From the NCBI GenBank assembly GCA_037200845.1, contig JBBCGQ010000001.1:2965001-3029000 (forward strand): 64,000 nucleotides of DNA, written 5' to 3'. Made by a program: the position numbers and the translations under genes. The stretch comes from Bauldia sp. (GTDB taxonomy: Bacteria > Pseudomonadota > Alphaproteobacteria > Rhizobiales > Kaistiaceae). The notes below the pieces were generated by a model, which worked only from the letters and a program-made list of their open reading frames with translations, was not told the DNA's origin and ran no database searches. This document shows, one piece after another, positions 49,417 to 57,734 of this stretch (positions are counted from its first letter, which is position 1; the number at the start of each line of letters is the position of its first letter).

Positions 49417-49832
49417 CCGCGGTTGTACCGGCGGACAGGGAAAACCGCAGAAATGCGCCGGCGGGCATTAATGACGCACCGCAGCATATCCGCAGGTTAT
49501 TTACCGTCGGGCCTGTAACCCATTGAAATTTCCGTATTTTGTGTTATCTTGAACACACTGTCGGAACAAAACGAGCCTGTTGCTCGCGTCCCCCGCGCGA
49601 AATTCCTAAGCGTGACCAAAATTAAGGCGTTCCAGCGCCCGGCCGAGCCTCGATAGGCTTGTCGGGCTGTCGCTGCCGATACGCCGGGTCGTGCCAGGGT
49701 AGCGCCCGCCGGTTCGGCGGATCAAAGGGTGGGCCAGCGTCGTTTTCTCCGGCAGGGAGGCAAGGCGGAAAAACCCGCCGGCACCCGCGAACCACTCGCG
49801 GCGCGCGTACCTAACGGAGTTCGACAAGGCCC
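49417..49832. other. 416-bp gap upstream of carD
   Basis: No gene is supported on either strand; the minus-strand frames have shadow-like composition. An AT-rich stretch at 49500-49560 carries the candidate carD promoter. The remaining ~280 bp to the carD start would form a long untranslated leader with GC-rich stems (for instance around 49700-49720, CGCCGGTTCGGCGG). Confidence 0.55.
49523..49550 (+). promoter_or_regulatory. Candidate carD promoter
   Basis: TTGAAA at 49523-49528 and TATCTT at 49545-49550, 16 bp apart, within the only markedly AT-rich part of the fdxA-carD gap. It would give a leader of about 275 nt before the carD ATG. Confidence 0.45.
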
Positions 49833-50414
49833 ATGGCTGCTGCAACCAAGAAGTCCGCCACCACCCGTTCCGGCTTCAAGACCGGCGAGTTCATCGTCTA
49901 TCCGGCGCATGGCGTCGGCAAGATCGTGGGCATCGAGACGCAGGAAGTGGCCGGCATCAAGCTCGACCTGTTCGTCATCTCCTTCATCAAGGACAAGATG
50001 ACGCTCCGGGTGCCCACCGTTAAGGCGACCAGCGTCGGCATGCGCAAGCTCGCCGACCCGGCGACCGTGAAGCGTTCGCTCGAGACGGTGCGTGGCCGCG
50101 CCCGCATCAAGCGCACCATGTGGAGCCGCCGTGCGCAGGAATACGAAGCCAAGATCAATTCCGGCGACCTGATCTCGATCGCCGAGGTCGTCCGCGACCT
50201 GTTCCGCTCCGACACGCAGCCCGAGCAGTCGTACTCCGAGCGTCAGCTCTACGAGGCCGCGCTCGACCGCATGTCGCGTGAGATTTCATCGGTGAACAAG
50301 ATCTCGGAGACCGAAGCGGTCCGCCAGATCGAGCAGAACCTCGCCAAGAGCCCGCGCCGCGGCGCCCCGGCCGCCGGCGAGAAAGACGCCAAGGCCGACG
50401 CCAAGGCGGCCTGA
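49833..50414 (+). CDS. carD: CarD/CdnL-type RNA polymerase-binding transcription regulator
   Basis: 193 residues. N-terminal RNA polymerase interaction domain of the CarD/TRCF type (GFKTGEFIVYPAHGVGKIVGIE) followed by the helical C-terminal domain with LRVPTVKATSVGMRKL and SRRAQEYEAKINSGDLISIAEVVRDL (in parts), where the conserved Trp of MWSRRAQEYE contacts the promoter fork. CdnL in Alphaproteobacteria stabilises open complexes at rRNA and biosynthetic promoters. The Ala/Lys-rich tail is disordered. A good terminator follows, so carD is monocistronic; rpoH lies downstream. Confidence 0.95.
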   Translation: MAAATKKSATTRSGFKTGEFIVYPAHGVGKIVGIETQEVAGIKLDLFVISFIKDKMTLRVPTVKATSVGMRKLADPATVKRSLETVRGRARIKRTMWSRRAQEYEAKINSGDLISIAEVVRDLFRSDTQPEQSYSERQLYEAALDRMSREISSVNKISETEAVRQIEQNLAKSPRRGAPAAGEKDAKADAKAA

Positions 50415-50439
50415 TCGCGCTACCGACTTTCGTAATTTT

Positions 50440-50480
50440 CGAAGGCGTCCGGTGGCAACACCGGGCGCCTTCGCCGTTTC
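50440..50480 (+). terminator. Rho-independent terminator of carD
   Basis: CGAAGGCG-T-CCGGTG (50440-50454) pairs with CACCGG-G-CGCCTTCG (50459-50473) around a GCAA tetraloop, then CCGTTTCT. A 14-bp stem 25 bp after the carD stop. Confidence 0.8.
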
Positions 50481-50510
50481 TGGGGTGAACAGATTCCAAA
50501 CCGAGACAAT

Positions 50511-50534
50511 CACAATCGCTATCAACAGATTGTG
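50511..50534. promoter_or_regulatory. Inverted repeat upstream of rpoH
   Basis: CACAATC (50511-50517) and GATTGTG (50528-50534) form a perfect 7-bp inverted repeat with a 10-bp spacer, 85 bp before the rpoH start. Centre-to-centre distance of the arms is 17 bp. It may be an operator; no regulator is known for it. Confidence 0.35.
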
Positions 50535-50619
50535 TGACTCCGCACCCGGATCGCGGGTCTAGTGTTTCGGTGTTGGACGATTCCTCGGTGGCCCTTGAAG
50601 CCACATGGAGGTCAGGCCG

Positions 50620-51492
50620 ATGGCAACGACTGCAGCAGCATCAAATCGTGATTTCGTGCGCGCCGCGATGCGCGCTCCCTACCTCGAGCGCGAGGAGGAG
50701 CACGACCTCGCCGTCCGCTGGCGCGAGAAGAAAGACCAGGTCGCGCTCGACCGGCTGACCTCGGCGCACATGCGCCTCGTCATCGCGGTGGCCGCCCGCT
50801 TCCGCAACTTCGGCCTCAACATGGGCGACCTCATCCAGGAAGGCCACGTCGGCCTCTTGGAAGCCGCCGCGCGTTTCGAGCCCGCCCGCGAGGTCCGCTT
50901 CTCGACCTACGCGACGTGGTGGATCCGCGCCTCCATCCAGGACTACATCCTGCGCAACTGGTCGATCGTCCGCAGCGGCACCTCGTCGGCGCAGAAGGCG
51001 CTGTTCTTCAACCTGCGTCGCCTGCGCGCCCGGTTGGCGCAGACCAACGACAACCGCCCGCGCCGCGTCGTCTTCGGCGAGATCGCCGAGGCCTTGGGCG
51101 TCTCCATCGCCGACGTCGAGACGATGGACTCGCGCCTCGGCGCGCCGGACACATCGCTGAACGCGCCGCTGCACGAAGGCGACGGCGGCGAAAGCTCGAA
51201 CCGGCAGGACTTCCTCGTCGATCCGGTCTCGCTGCCCGACGAATCGGTCGGCGAGCAGATCGACACCGAGCGCCGCACGACGTGGCTGCGCTCGGCGCTG
51301 ACGGTGTTGAACGAGCGCGAACTGCGCATCGTCAAGGAGCGCCGCCTCAAGGACGAAGGCGCGACGCTGGAGTCGCTCGGCGAAAGCCTCGGCATCTCGA
51401 AGGAGCGTGTCCGCCAGATCGAGAACCGCGCGCTGGAGAAGCTCCGCGAGGCGCTGCTCAAGGACCACCCCGACACCGCTTCGTTCGTCTAG
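50620..51492 (+). CDS. rpoH: RNA polymerase sigma-32 factor RpoH
   Basis: Heat-shock sigma factor, 290 residues. Region 2: AHMRLVIAVAARFRNFGLNMGDLIQEGHVGLLEAAARFEP, given here as its parts RLVIAVAARFRNF and DLIQEGHVGLLEAA; FSTYATWWIRASIQDYILRN is the core-binding and -10 recognition part. The RpoH box segment (SAQKALFFNLRRLRARL) is diagnostic. Region 4 ends SLGISKERVRQIENRALEKLR. ATG at 50620 has GGAGG nine bases upstream; an upstream ATG at 50605 would overlap that site. Rhizobia often carry several rpoH genes; only one is in this window. Confidence 0.95.
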   Translation: MATTAAASNRDFVRAAMRAPYLEREEEHDLAVRWREKKDQVALDRLTSAHMRLVIAVAARFRNFGLNMGDLIQEGHVGLLEAAARFEPAREVRFSTYATWWIRASIQDYILRNWSIVRSGTSSAQKALFFNLRRLRARLAQTNDNRPRRVVFGEIAEALGVSIADVETMDSRLGAPDTSLNAPLHEGDGGESSNRQDFLVDPVSLPDESVGEQIDTERRTTWLRSALTVLNERELRIVKERRLKDEGATLESLGESLGISKERVRQIENRALEKLREALLKDHPDTASFV

Positions 51493-51499
51493 CTCCGCT

Positions 51500-51629
51500 T
51501 CAACCCTCCCCTTGCGGGCGGGTCAAAACCGCGAAGCGGTTTTGGGGAGGGGCCGGGCTCGGTCGGCAGGCGCCGCAACCCCCTCCCGAAGTCGCTGACG
51601 CGATTTCGACCTCCCTCAAGGGGAGAGGT
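51500..51629. repeat. GC-rich intergenic inverted-repeat element (family A)
   Basis: About 130 bp in the convergent gap between rpoH and the M48 gene. It is nearly the same as the element after secA: AACCCTCCCCTTGCGGG at the left, the hairpin CAAAACCGC-GAAG-CGGTTTTG, then AGTCGCTGACGCGATTT and CCTCCCTCAAGGGGAGAGGTT at the right end. Confidence 0.82.
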
Positions 51630-51644
51630 TAAGCGCAGTGCGTT

Positions 51645-53108
51645 TTACCGATCGTCCACAATCTTCAGCTTCGTCCCGGCGACGATCGCCTCGCCCGGGT
51701 CGAGATCGTTCAGCGCGCGGAACAGTTCGCGCGGCCGGTCGACGCCGCGCATGCGGCGCGCCACGATCGCCTCGGTGTCGCCGGCGGCCGCCGTCACGAT
51801 GTGGACGTGCAGTGCCTTCAGCGCGGCGAGCTCCTGCGGCGTCACGGTGCGGAAGCTCGCCGTCGTCGCCTGCGCCTCGCGATGGAAGGCGTCGCTCGCC
51901 GCCTCGTTGGCGAAGATGAAGCGGTAGGTCGCCGCGCCCGCCGCCTTGATCACCGCGATCTGGAAGAACCAGCCCTTGGCCTGCGCCTCGGCCGACGCCG
52001 CCTGCAGGCCGTTGACCGAGAAGCTCTGGATGCTGTTCTCGTCGAGCCCGTTGATCCAGCCTGATTTCAGATACTCGACGAGATCGGTGCCGGTCGCGAG
52101 CCCGACCGCGTCGAAGCGCAGCGCCGTGCCATCGACGCCGGTCGCCAGCACCGCGTCGCTGGTGTTGTCGATGACGAAGCCTTCCGGCACCGTGAAGCCG
52201 ATGGCGAGCCCGGGATGGATGAACGTGCGGTCGCGCACGAAGCCCTGGCCGGGATCGTCGCCGAACACCATGCCGTCGATGCCGGCGAGATAGCGGTCGC
52301 GGTCGGTCTCGCCGATGCCCGGCGCACCGAACTGGCGCGCCGCCTGCTGGGCGAAGCCGACACGCTCCGGCGTCGAGGGATGCGTGGCGAGGAAGTCCGG
52401 CGCCTTGTCGCGCAGCGTCTGCGACGCGCGGAAGTCTGAGTAGTGCGCCATCGCGGTGAGGAAGCGCGCCGCCGCGAACGGATCGTAGCCGGCCTTGCCG
52501 ATGGTGCGCACGCCGATCGCGTCGGCCTCCAGTTCCTGCTGGCGCGAGAAGCTGGCGAGATTGCGCTGGCTCGACGCCAGGGCGAGCTGGCCGCTGTTGT
52601 CGTCGTTCAGCACTTCCGACACCGCCTTCGACACCACCAGCGCCTCACGCGCCTTCTCCTGGCGCGCCTGCGCGTGGTTGGCGGTGATGTGGCCCATCTC
52701 GTGCGCCAGCACCGCGGCGACCTCGGACGAATCGCTGGCAAGCGCGAGCAGGCCGCGCGTCACGTAGAGATAGCCGCCGGGGAGCGCGAACGCGTTGATC
52801 GCCGGCGAGTTCAGGATGGTGATGCGGTACGCCTGGTCGGGCCGGTCGGACGAGGCGACAATGCGCGACACGATCGGCACCAGCGTCTGCTCGACGTTGG
52901 CATCGTGGTAGATGCCGCCATACGCCGCGACGATGCGCGAATGTTCCTGCGTATCGACGGCCGGGGTGTTGGCGCCCGGCGCATCGGCACCGAAGATCGC
53001 CGCGGTCGGGCTATTGCGGCCGGCGGTGCTGCAGCCGGCGACGAGCATCGCCGCCAGCGCCACCGCCGCCACCCTGCCCCAGCCCTGATCAGCGCGGAGC
53101 GCCCACAT
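51645..53108 (-). CDS. M48 family metalloprotease lipoprotein with LysM-like C-terminus
   Basis: 487 residues. Lipobox LVAGC (Cys26) anchors it in the envelope. Zinc protease motif HEMGH (His136, Glu137, His140), with the third ligand in QQELEADAIGVR. The C-terminal third contains GDTEAIVARRM and VAGTKLKIV, a LysM-like peptidoglycan-binding pattern. It belongs to the YfgC/BepA-YcaL group that clears misassembled outer-membrane proteins. The start at 53108 has AGGA six bases upstream; an ATG at 53126 is also possible. Either way it overlaps the upstream nuclease-like gene. Confidence 0.9.
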   Translation of the reverse strand: MWALRADQGWGRVAAVALAAMLVAGCSTAGRNSPTAAIFGADAPGANTPAVDTQEHSRIVAAYGGIYHDANVEQTLVPIVSRIVASSDRPDQAYRITILNSPAINAFALPGGYLYVTRGLLALASDSSEVAAVLAHEMGHITANHAQARQEKAREALVVSKAVSEVLNDDNSGQLALASSQRNLASFSRQQELEADAIGVRTIGKAGYDPFAAARFLTAMAHYSDFRASQTLRDKAPDFLATHPSTPERVGFAQQAARQFGAPGIGETDRDRYLAGIDGMVFGDDPGQGFVRDRTFIHPGLAIGFTVPEGFVIDNTSDAVLATGVDGTALRFDAVGLATGTDLVEYLKSGWINGLDENSIQSFSVNGLQAASAEAQAKGWFFQIAVIKAAGAATYRFIFANEAASDAFHREAQATTASFRTVTPQELAALKALHVHIVTAAAGDTEAIVARRMRGVDRPRELFRALNDLDPGEAIVAGTKLKIVDDR

Positions 53109-53904
53109 CGTCGTCCTGACCGTCATCGTCCAACAATTCGATCTCGGCCGGATCGTTCAATCTTATCGCCGGGCCGTTGCTTTCCTCGATCACGCCACGC
53201 ACGCGCACCCGCCGCTCTGCGAAGCCATCGACCGGACGCCCGGCTGCAGCCAGCGCCTCGCCGACGGCCGGCGACACCATGACGGTGAAATCGCGCCGGA
53301 TGTCGTGGCCGAAATCGAGGAAGATCATGCGCGACCCGTGACCGACCGAGACCACCCGACCTTCGACGAGGTGATATAAGCCGTTTCGGGTGCCAAGCGA
53401 AGGATCATTGGCCTCCAGGGTTGCGTATTCCGGCTGGCCCCACAGCCCGCGTTTCGCCTGCCGCGCCGCCTTTTCCGCCGCCAGAAAGGCCGGAAAACAG
53501 CCATTCTCGTTCGGAAACCAGCGCGCCCGCGCATAGCCCTCGCCAATCAGCGCCTCGGCGAGCGCCCGCCCGTCGGCCAAAAATGCATAGGCATGCGCCC
53601 GCCCATACCGATCAGGCGCGTCGCCGGCTTCCGCCAGGGCGACGCTTTTCCCGGCGGCGAGTTGCGCCAGGGCCGCCCGCGCCGCCTCACCCGCCGACCA
53701 CGCCGCCCCGGCCGCCAGCGCCAAAGGCCGCGCCGGAGCCTCGATGCCGGCGAGACGAATCTCGGCACCATCGGCGAGGCGCAACGTGGCGCCGTCGATG
53801 ACCTCAGCGACCACGGCCGTATCCGAGCCCGCGGCAGGACATTCGGCCGCCAATGCCGAGCCCGTCAGCATCAACGACAAGACCAGAATTATCCCGCCCT
53901 TCAC
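53089..53904 (-). CDS. Thermonuclease (SNase)-like exported protein, probably altered active site
   Basis: 271 residues from a GTG (53904), which begins a good signal peptide (IILVLSLMLTGSALAA). An SNase-like OB fold follows: EVIDGATLRLADGAEIRLAGIEAP and DRYGRAHAYAFLADGR with GEGYARARWFP. The active-site arginines seem present (R50, R102), but the glutamate that follows the proline in active SNases (APE/TPE) is Ala57 here, so nuclease activity is doubtful. The C-terminal part (SVGHGSRMIFLDFGHDIRRDFTVMV) is a second OB-like domain. Its 3' end overlaps the M48 gene by about 20 bp. Confidence 0.82.
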   Translation of the reverse strand: MKGGIILVLSLMLTGSALAAECPAAGSDTAVVAEVIDGATLRLADGAEIRLAGIEAPARPLALAAGAAWSAGEAARAALAQLAAGKSVALAEAGDAPDRYGRAHAYAFLADGRALAEALIGEGYARARWFPNENGCFPAFLAAEKAARQAKRGLWGQPEYATLEANDPSLGTRNGLYHLVEGRVVSVGHGSRMIFLDFGHDIRRDFTVMVSPAVGEALAAAGRPVDGFAERRVRVRGVIEESNGPAIRLNDPAEIELLDDDGQDDDVGAPR

Positions 53905-53942
53905 ATTCCGCCGCCTATGGCTATCTTGGCGCCGCACCGGCA

Positions 53943-54019
53943 GTCCCCGTAGCTCAGCCGGATAGAGCACCGGTTTCCTAAACCGGGGGTCGCGTGTTCG
54001 AGTCACGCCGGGGACACCA
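53943..54019 (+). tRNA. tRNA-Arg, anticodon CCT
   Basis: Complete cloverleaf: acceptor GTCCCCG (53943-53949) with CGGGGAC (54009-54015); D stem GCTC/GAGC; anticodon stem CCGGT/ACCGG with loop TTCCTAA, anticodon CCT; T arm GCGTG-TTCGAGT-CACGC; discriminator A and encoded CCA to 54019. It reads AGG. The end lies 3 bp from the stop of the convergent rfbD. Confidence 0.96.
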
Positions 54020-54022
54020 GCT

Positions 54023-54901
54023 TCACATCCGCCCCTGCTTGGCGAAGAGCAGATTGACCGCGTGCTCGATGGCTTCCCGCCAGTCGCCCGGCGCGTAGCC
54101 GAAGGTCGCCGCGAATTTCGACGAGTCGAGCGCCGAGTTGGCCGGGCGGCGCGCCGCGTCCGGTGAAACGGCGATCACCTCGATCGGCGGCGCGCGGTGG
54201 GTGAAGCGTTCCTGCGCCGCGACGATCGCCGTCGCCATGCCGTGCCGCGACGTCGCGCCCTGTCCCGCGACGTGATACGTGCCCCACGGCGCGGTGCCTT
54301 TGGCGATGGTGTCGGCGGCGGTGAGGATCGCCTTCGCCAGCTCCGCTGTCGAGGTCGGCGTGCCGCGCTGCGCGGCGACGAAGCCCAGCGTGTCGCGCTC
54401 GGCGGCAAGCTTCACCACCGTCTTCAGGAAATTCGAGCCGTGCACGCCGTAGAGCCAGCTCGTCCTCAGGATCAGGTGCTGCGGATGACTGTTGCGGACG
54501 CCCTCCTCGCCCTTCTCCTTCGTCCGGCCGTAGGCGCTGAGCGGCCCGACCGGATCGGTCTCGACGTAGGCGCCGGTCTTCTCGCCGTCGAAGACGTAGT
54601 CGGTCGAGATATGGATGATCGGCAGCCCGGCGCGCTTCGCCGAGGCTGCCGCGACCGAGGCGCCGAGCGCATTGGTGCGCTCCGCCTGCGCCACCTGGCT
54701 CTCCGCCTTGTCGACGTTGTTGTAGGCGGCGGCGTTGACGATCAGCGTCGGGCGATATTTCGCGACCGCGCGCGCGATCGTCTTCGGGTCGGCGACGTCG
54801 ACTTCCGCGTGGCCGGCCGCGACGAGCGGCACGCCCGCTTCGCCTGCCTTGACGACCAGCTCGCTGCCGAGCTGCCCGTGTCCGCCGAGAACCAGAATCA
54901 C
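54023..54901 (-). CDS. rfbD: dTDP-4-dehydrorhamnose reductase
   Basis: Reduces dTDP-4-keto-L-rhamnose to dTDP-L-rhamnose for O-antigen or exopolysaccharide. 292 residues, short-chain dehydrogenase fold: nucleotide motif ILVLGGHGQLGSEL, conserved NAAAYNNVDKAE, STDYVFDG, catalytic Tyr124 and Lys128 in YGRTKEK, and LRTSWLYGVHGSNF. Usually part of an rfbABCD cluster; here it stands alone, so the other rhamnose genes must be elsewhere. A flippase and an acyltransferase gene lie 3-6 kb away. Confidence 0.94.
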   Translation of the reverse strand: MILVLGGHGQLGSELVVKAGEAGVPLVAAGHAEVDVADPKTIARAVAKYRPTLIVNAAAYNNVDKAESQVAQAERTNALGASVAAASAKRAGLPIIHISTDYVFDGEKTGAYVETDPVGPLSAYGRTKEKGEEGVRNSHPQHLILRTSWLYGVHGSNFLKTVVKLAAERDTLGFVAAQRGTPTSTAELAKAILTAADTIAKGTAPWGTYHVAGQGATSRHGMATAIVAAQERFTHRAPPIEVIAVSPDAARRPANSALDSSKFAATFGYAPGDWREAIEHAVNLLFAKQGRM

Positions 54902-55006
54902 GGCTCAGCCTTGCGTGGGGACGACGATCGAGGACATTCCCGAAACAGTCTGGCGCGGTTACCGGCGGAAGGCACCAAGATTCCGCGTCTCGCCTCTGCG
55001 GCGTGG

Positions 55007-55660
55007 TTACCGTTTCGTTTTCCGCCCGGCCAGCACCTGCAGCACCTCGGCGATGGTTTCCTCGTGCAGCGCCGGGGCGTTGTCCATGTTGAGGTGGCCG
55101 TATTCCGGCCGGTCCTCGATGTCGATGACGCCGCCGAAGCCGTAGCCGCCGGTGACCGCGATGTGCGCGCCGATCGCCGCCTTCGAGCGCAGGTTGATCA
55201 CGTGCTTTACGTTTGCCGGGACGACCACCGGGTCGGTCGAATCGTAGAGCACCATCAGCGCCACCGGCGTGCTCGTCTTGGCGAGTTCCCGCGCCATGAG
55301 CACGGCGCCGAGCACGCCCCACGAGTGGCCGACCAGAACGATCGGGGCGTGGTTGGCGACATAGCGCTGGCGCGCGTCGGCGGCGAGCTCGCGCCACTGC
55401 GCGTGGCCGTAGGAGCGGGCATCGACGCCGCGCGCCCTGAGCTTCGCGGCGAGCTCGTCCATGCCGGTCGAGAAGATGTTGAAGCCGCCGCGCAGGAGAT
55501 AGACCTCGCCGGCACCGACGAGCGGCCCGGTGGGCGCGATATCGGCAAGCTTCTCCTTGCCGGTGATCTCCGGCAGGTCGGCGCAACCGCCGAGCGCCAG
55601 TACGCCGGCTAACGTCAGCGCGGCGCAAATTGCCTTAACTCGGGATACACTTACGGCCAT
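55007..55660 (-). CDS. Exported alpha/beta-hydrolase-like lipoprotein (paralogue 1)
   Basis: 217 residues. Lipobox ALGGC (Cys26). The nucleophile elbow is GHSWG (Ser113); Asp140 in LYDSTD and His189 in YGHLN are correctly placed to complete a Ser-Asp-His triad. It is clearly paralogous to the next gene: shared blocks are YLLRGGFNIFS/YLMRGLANIFS, KLRARGV/KLQARGV, GHSWG/GHSFG, KHVINLRS/KHLINFYE and GHLNMDNAPALH/GHLNIEKNAALH. A short thioesterase- or lipase-like hydrolase of unknown substrate. Start ATG at 55660; an in-frame ATG at 55672 is also possible. Confidence 0.82.
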   Translation of the reverse strand: MAVSVSRVKAICAALTLAGVLALGGCADLPEITGKEKLADIAPTGPLVGAGEVYLLRGGFNIFSTGMDELAAKLRARGVDARSYGHAQWRELAADARQRYVANHAPIVLVGHSWGVLGAVLMARELAKTSTPVALMVLYDSTDPVVVPANVKHVINLRSKAAIGAHIAVTGGYGFGGVIDIEDRPEYGHLNMDNAPALHEETIAEVLQVLAGRKTKR

Positions 55661-55728
55661 CCCGGCAACCATACCCGAAAACCGCCGCAAAGAGCCAATG
55701 CGGCGGAACGCGATTCCTGGGGGAAAAC

Positions 55729-56319
55729 CTAGTGTCCGAGAACGCCCAGCGTCGCCGCGATCGCCTTGGCGTGCAGCGCGGCGTTCTTCTCGATGTTGAG
55801 GTGGCCGATGGTCGTATCGGTCTTCGACAGGTCGATGTTGTCGAGCCGGCCCTTGAAGCCCGGCGGCGCCTCGAGCTTGCGGCCGTTGCCGGCCGATTCG
55901 TAGAAATTGATCAGGTGCTTGATGTTCTTGGGCACCGGGATGTTGCTGACCACATCGAACTCGACGACCAGCGCGACCGGGATGTTGTGCTTGGCGAGCT
56001 CCGCCGAAAGCAGCAGCGTCGCATCGGCGCCGAACGAATGGCCCATGACGACGACCGGCAGGGCGTTCTTGTCGGTCTTGTAGCGCGCGACGATGTCGGC
56101 CGCGATCTCCGGCCAGCTCGAATAGTTGAGCACCACCGAGTTGACGCCGCGCGCCTGCAGCTTGGTGTTCAGGTCGTCGAGGCCGAGCGAGAAGATGTTG
56201 GCGAGGCCGCGCATCAGATAGATGCTGCCCTTCGGCGTCTTCGCCGACGCCTCCGACAGGAGCGGGTAGATCAGCGCCAGCGAAGCCAGCAGCGCAATCA
56301 CGGTGCGCTTGAAAATCAT
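55729..56319 (-). CDS. Exported alpha/beta-hydrolase-like protein (paralogue 2)
   Basis: 196 residues. Ordinary signal peptide rather than lipobox (VIALLASLALIYPLLSEASA). Triad candidates Ser95 (GHSFG), Asp122 (VEFDVV), His173 (IGHLN), at the same spacing as in paralogue 1. The ATG at 56319 follows GGGGGAATTCCC. The gene lies 68 bp upstream of its paralogue on the same strand, an arrangement that implies a tandem duplication followed by divergence in targeting (lipoprotein versus soluble). Substrate unknown. Confidence 0.83.
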   Translation of the reverse strand: MIFKRTVIALLASLALIYPLLSEASAKTPKGSIYLMRGLANIFSLGLDDLNTKLQARGVNSVVLNYSSWPEIAADIVARYKTDKNALPVVVMGHSFGADATLLLSAELAKHNIPVALVVEFDVVSNIPVPKNIKHLINFYESAGNGRKLEAPPGFKGRLDNIDLSKTDTTIGHLNIEKNAALHAKAIAATLGVLGH

Positions 56320-56440
56320 GGGAATTCCCCCGGGATCGCCCCGACCCGTACGATATGCACGCCACCGACCGGCACAAGCCGAAATGGGCCGAAACCGCCC
56401 GATTCGTCGAAATTGTCGCACTCTTACAACACCTTGCCGC

Positions 56441-57028
56441 TCAGTAGAGCCACGGAACGATGCGCGCCGTGCGCCGCATATAGGCCCGGTATTCATCGCC
56501 GAAGGATTCGGTCATCAGCGCCTCCTCCTTGTCGATCCGGTAGAAGAACAGCACGGCGATGCCGACGATGCCCGACAGCCCGGCGACCCAATTGGGCAGC
56601 AGCAGCGCCTGGGCGATCGCCAGCAGCAGGAACGACGAATACATCGGGTGGCGTACGTATCCGTACAGGCCGTCGGTGACCAGCTCATGCCTGGTCCGCG
56701 TTTCCAGCGTCACCGACCAGTTCCGCCCGAGCTGCTTGTGGGTGACGCGGAACAGCGCCAGCGCCGCGATCAGCACCACGAGGCCGAGCCAGGTCAGCGG
56801 CGGCTGGAACGGATAGTCGGCAAACGCCGGCTGGCCGCTTACGACGTAAATGGCCGGCACGACGAACTGCCCGATGGCCGAGATGGTGAGGGCGACGCGG
56901 TCGCCAGTGCCCCCTGCCGACCGGGCAACGCCGTTCTTGGCGGCATGGCGCTGGAAGGGATAGCGGATCGCGTACCAGGCGACGATTCCGAGAAGCCAGA
57001 TTATCTTGGCGGCCACGACTGTCATCAT
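56441..57028 (-). CDS. ICMT/PEMT-type membrane methyltransferase
   Basis: 195 residues with five or so helices and the C-terminal signature of isoprenylcysteine carboxyl methyltransferase-like proteins: LGRNWSVTLETRTRHELVT, DGLYGYVRHPMYSS, and further on RIDKEEALMTESFGDEYRAY. The RHP and the Glu-rich terminal helix form the SAM site. In bacteria the methyl acceptors are mostly unknown. Both ATGs at 57028 and 57025 are possible starts. It is divergent from the CAP lipoprotein and codirectional with the hydrolase pair. Confidence 0.9.
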   Translation of the reverse strand: MMTVVAAKIIWLLGIVAWYAIRYPFQRHAAKNGVARSAGGTGDRVALTISAIGQFVVPAIYVVSGQPAFADYPFQPPLTWLGLVVLIAALALFRVTHKQLGRNWSVTLETRTRHELVTDGLYGYVRHPMYSSFLLLAIAQALLLPNWVAGLSGIVGIAVLFFYRIDKEEALMTESFGDEYRAYMRRTARIVPWLY

Positions 57029-57150
57029 GGGCAGTGACTAGCCGATGCGCGCCGCCGCTGCCAAGCGCCGATTGGCCCTCTTGCGCTTCCCCCAATTCCG
57101 ACGCATTGCACCGGGAAATCTCCCTTCCCTCACCGATTGACGGACCTTCG

Positions 57151-57720
57151 ATGCGCGCCCCTGCCCTCGCTTTCGCCTTTGCCGCCGCCGTGGCGCTCGC
57201 CGCCTGCACGACCGGCGGCTCGTCGGGGGCGAACTTCCAGACCGCGCTCGCCACCAAGGCGGGCACGGTAGACGCCGCCGAGGCCGCGGCCCTGATCTCG
57301 CAATACCGCCGGGCGAATGGGAAATCGGCCGTGGCCGTCGATCCGACGCTGATGGCGATCGCGCAAGTGCACTCCGATCGCATGGCGGCCGCCGATACGA
57401 TGACGCATGTGCTGCCGGGCGAAGGCAGCTTCCTTGATCGCCTCAAGGCCGGCGGCTACCAGGCCGGCATGGCGGCCGAGAACGTCGCGGTCGGCCAGAC
57501 GACGCTAGCCGAGGTGCTGCAGGCCTGGCAGAATTCGCCGAGCCACAACGAGAACCTGCTCGAGGAGCACGTCGATGAGATCGGCATCGCGGTCTCGATC
57601 GCCTCGGGCGGCAAGTACAAATATTTCTGGACGCTGGTGCTCGGCAAGAAGCGGCCCGTCGGCATGGGCGGCCCGGCCGGCATCACGACCGAAAACGGCA
57701 CGACGCTGACGATCAACTAG
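57151..57720 (+). CDS. CAP (SCP/PR-1) domain lipoprotein
   Basis: 189 residues. Lipobox LAAC at about residues 16-19 followed by TTGGSSG. The CAP domain has ISQYRRANGKSAVAVDPTLMAIAQVHSDRMA (in parts), the signature HSDRMAAADTMTH, ENVAVGQ and WQNSPSHNENLL, which contain the conserved His and Glu residues of the family. Function in bacteria is unclear; suggested roles include proteolysis-like or sterol/lipid binding activity. Start ATG 57151. Confidence 0.9.
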   Translation: MRAPALAFAFAAAVALAACTTGGSSGANFQTALATKAGTVDAAEAAALISQYRRANGKSAVAVDPTLMAIAQVHSDRMAAADTMTHVLPGEGSFLDRLKAGGYQAGMAAENVAVGQTTLAEVLQAWQNSPSHNENLLEEHVDEIGIAVSIASGGKYKYFWTLVLGKKRPVGMGGPAGITTENGTTLTIN

Positions 57721-57734
57721 CCGCGGAGGCAGTG

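Noticed and set aside
49606-49910. Minus-strand small frames upstream of carD
   Set aside because: They run into the carD coding region on the wrong strand and show shadow composition.
53943-54019. tRNA-Arg as a phage or island attachment site
   Set aside because: No integrase nearby and no second copy of the tRNA 3' end noticed in the window; rfbD directly follows.
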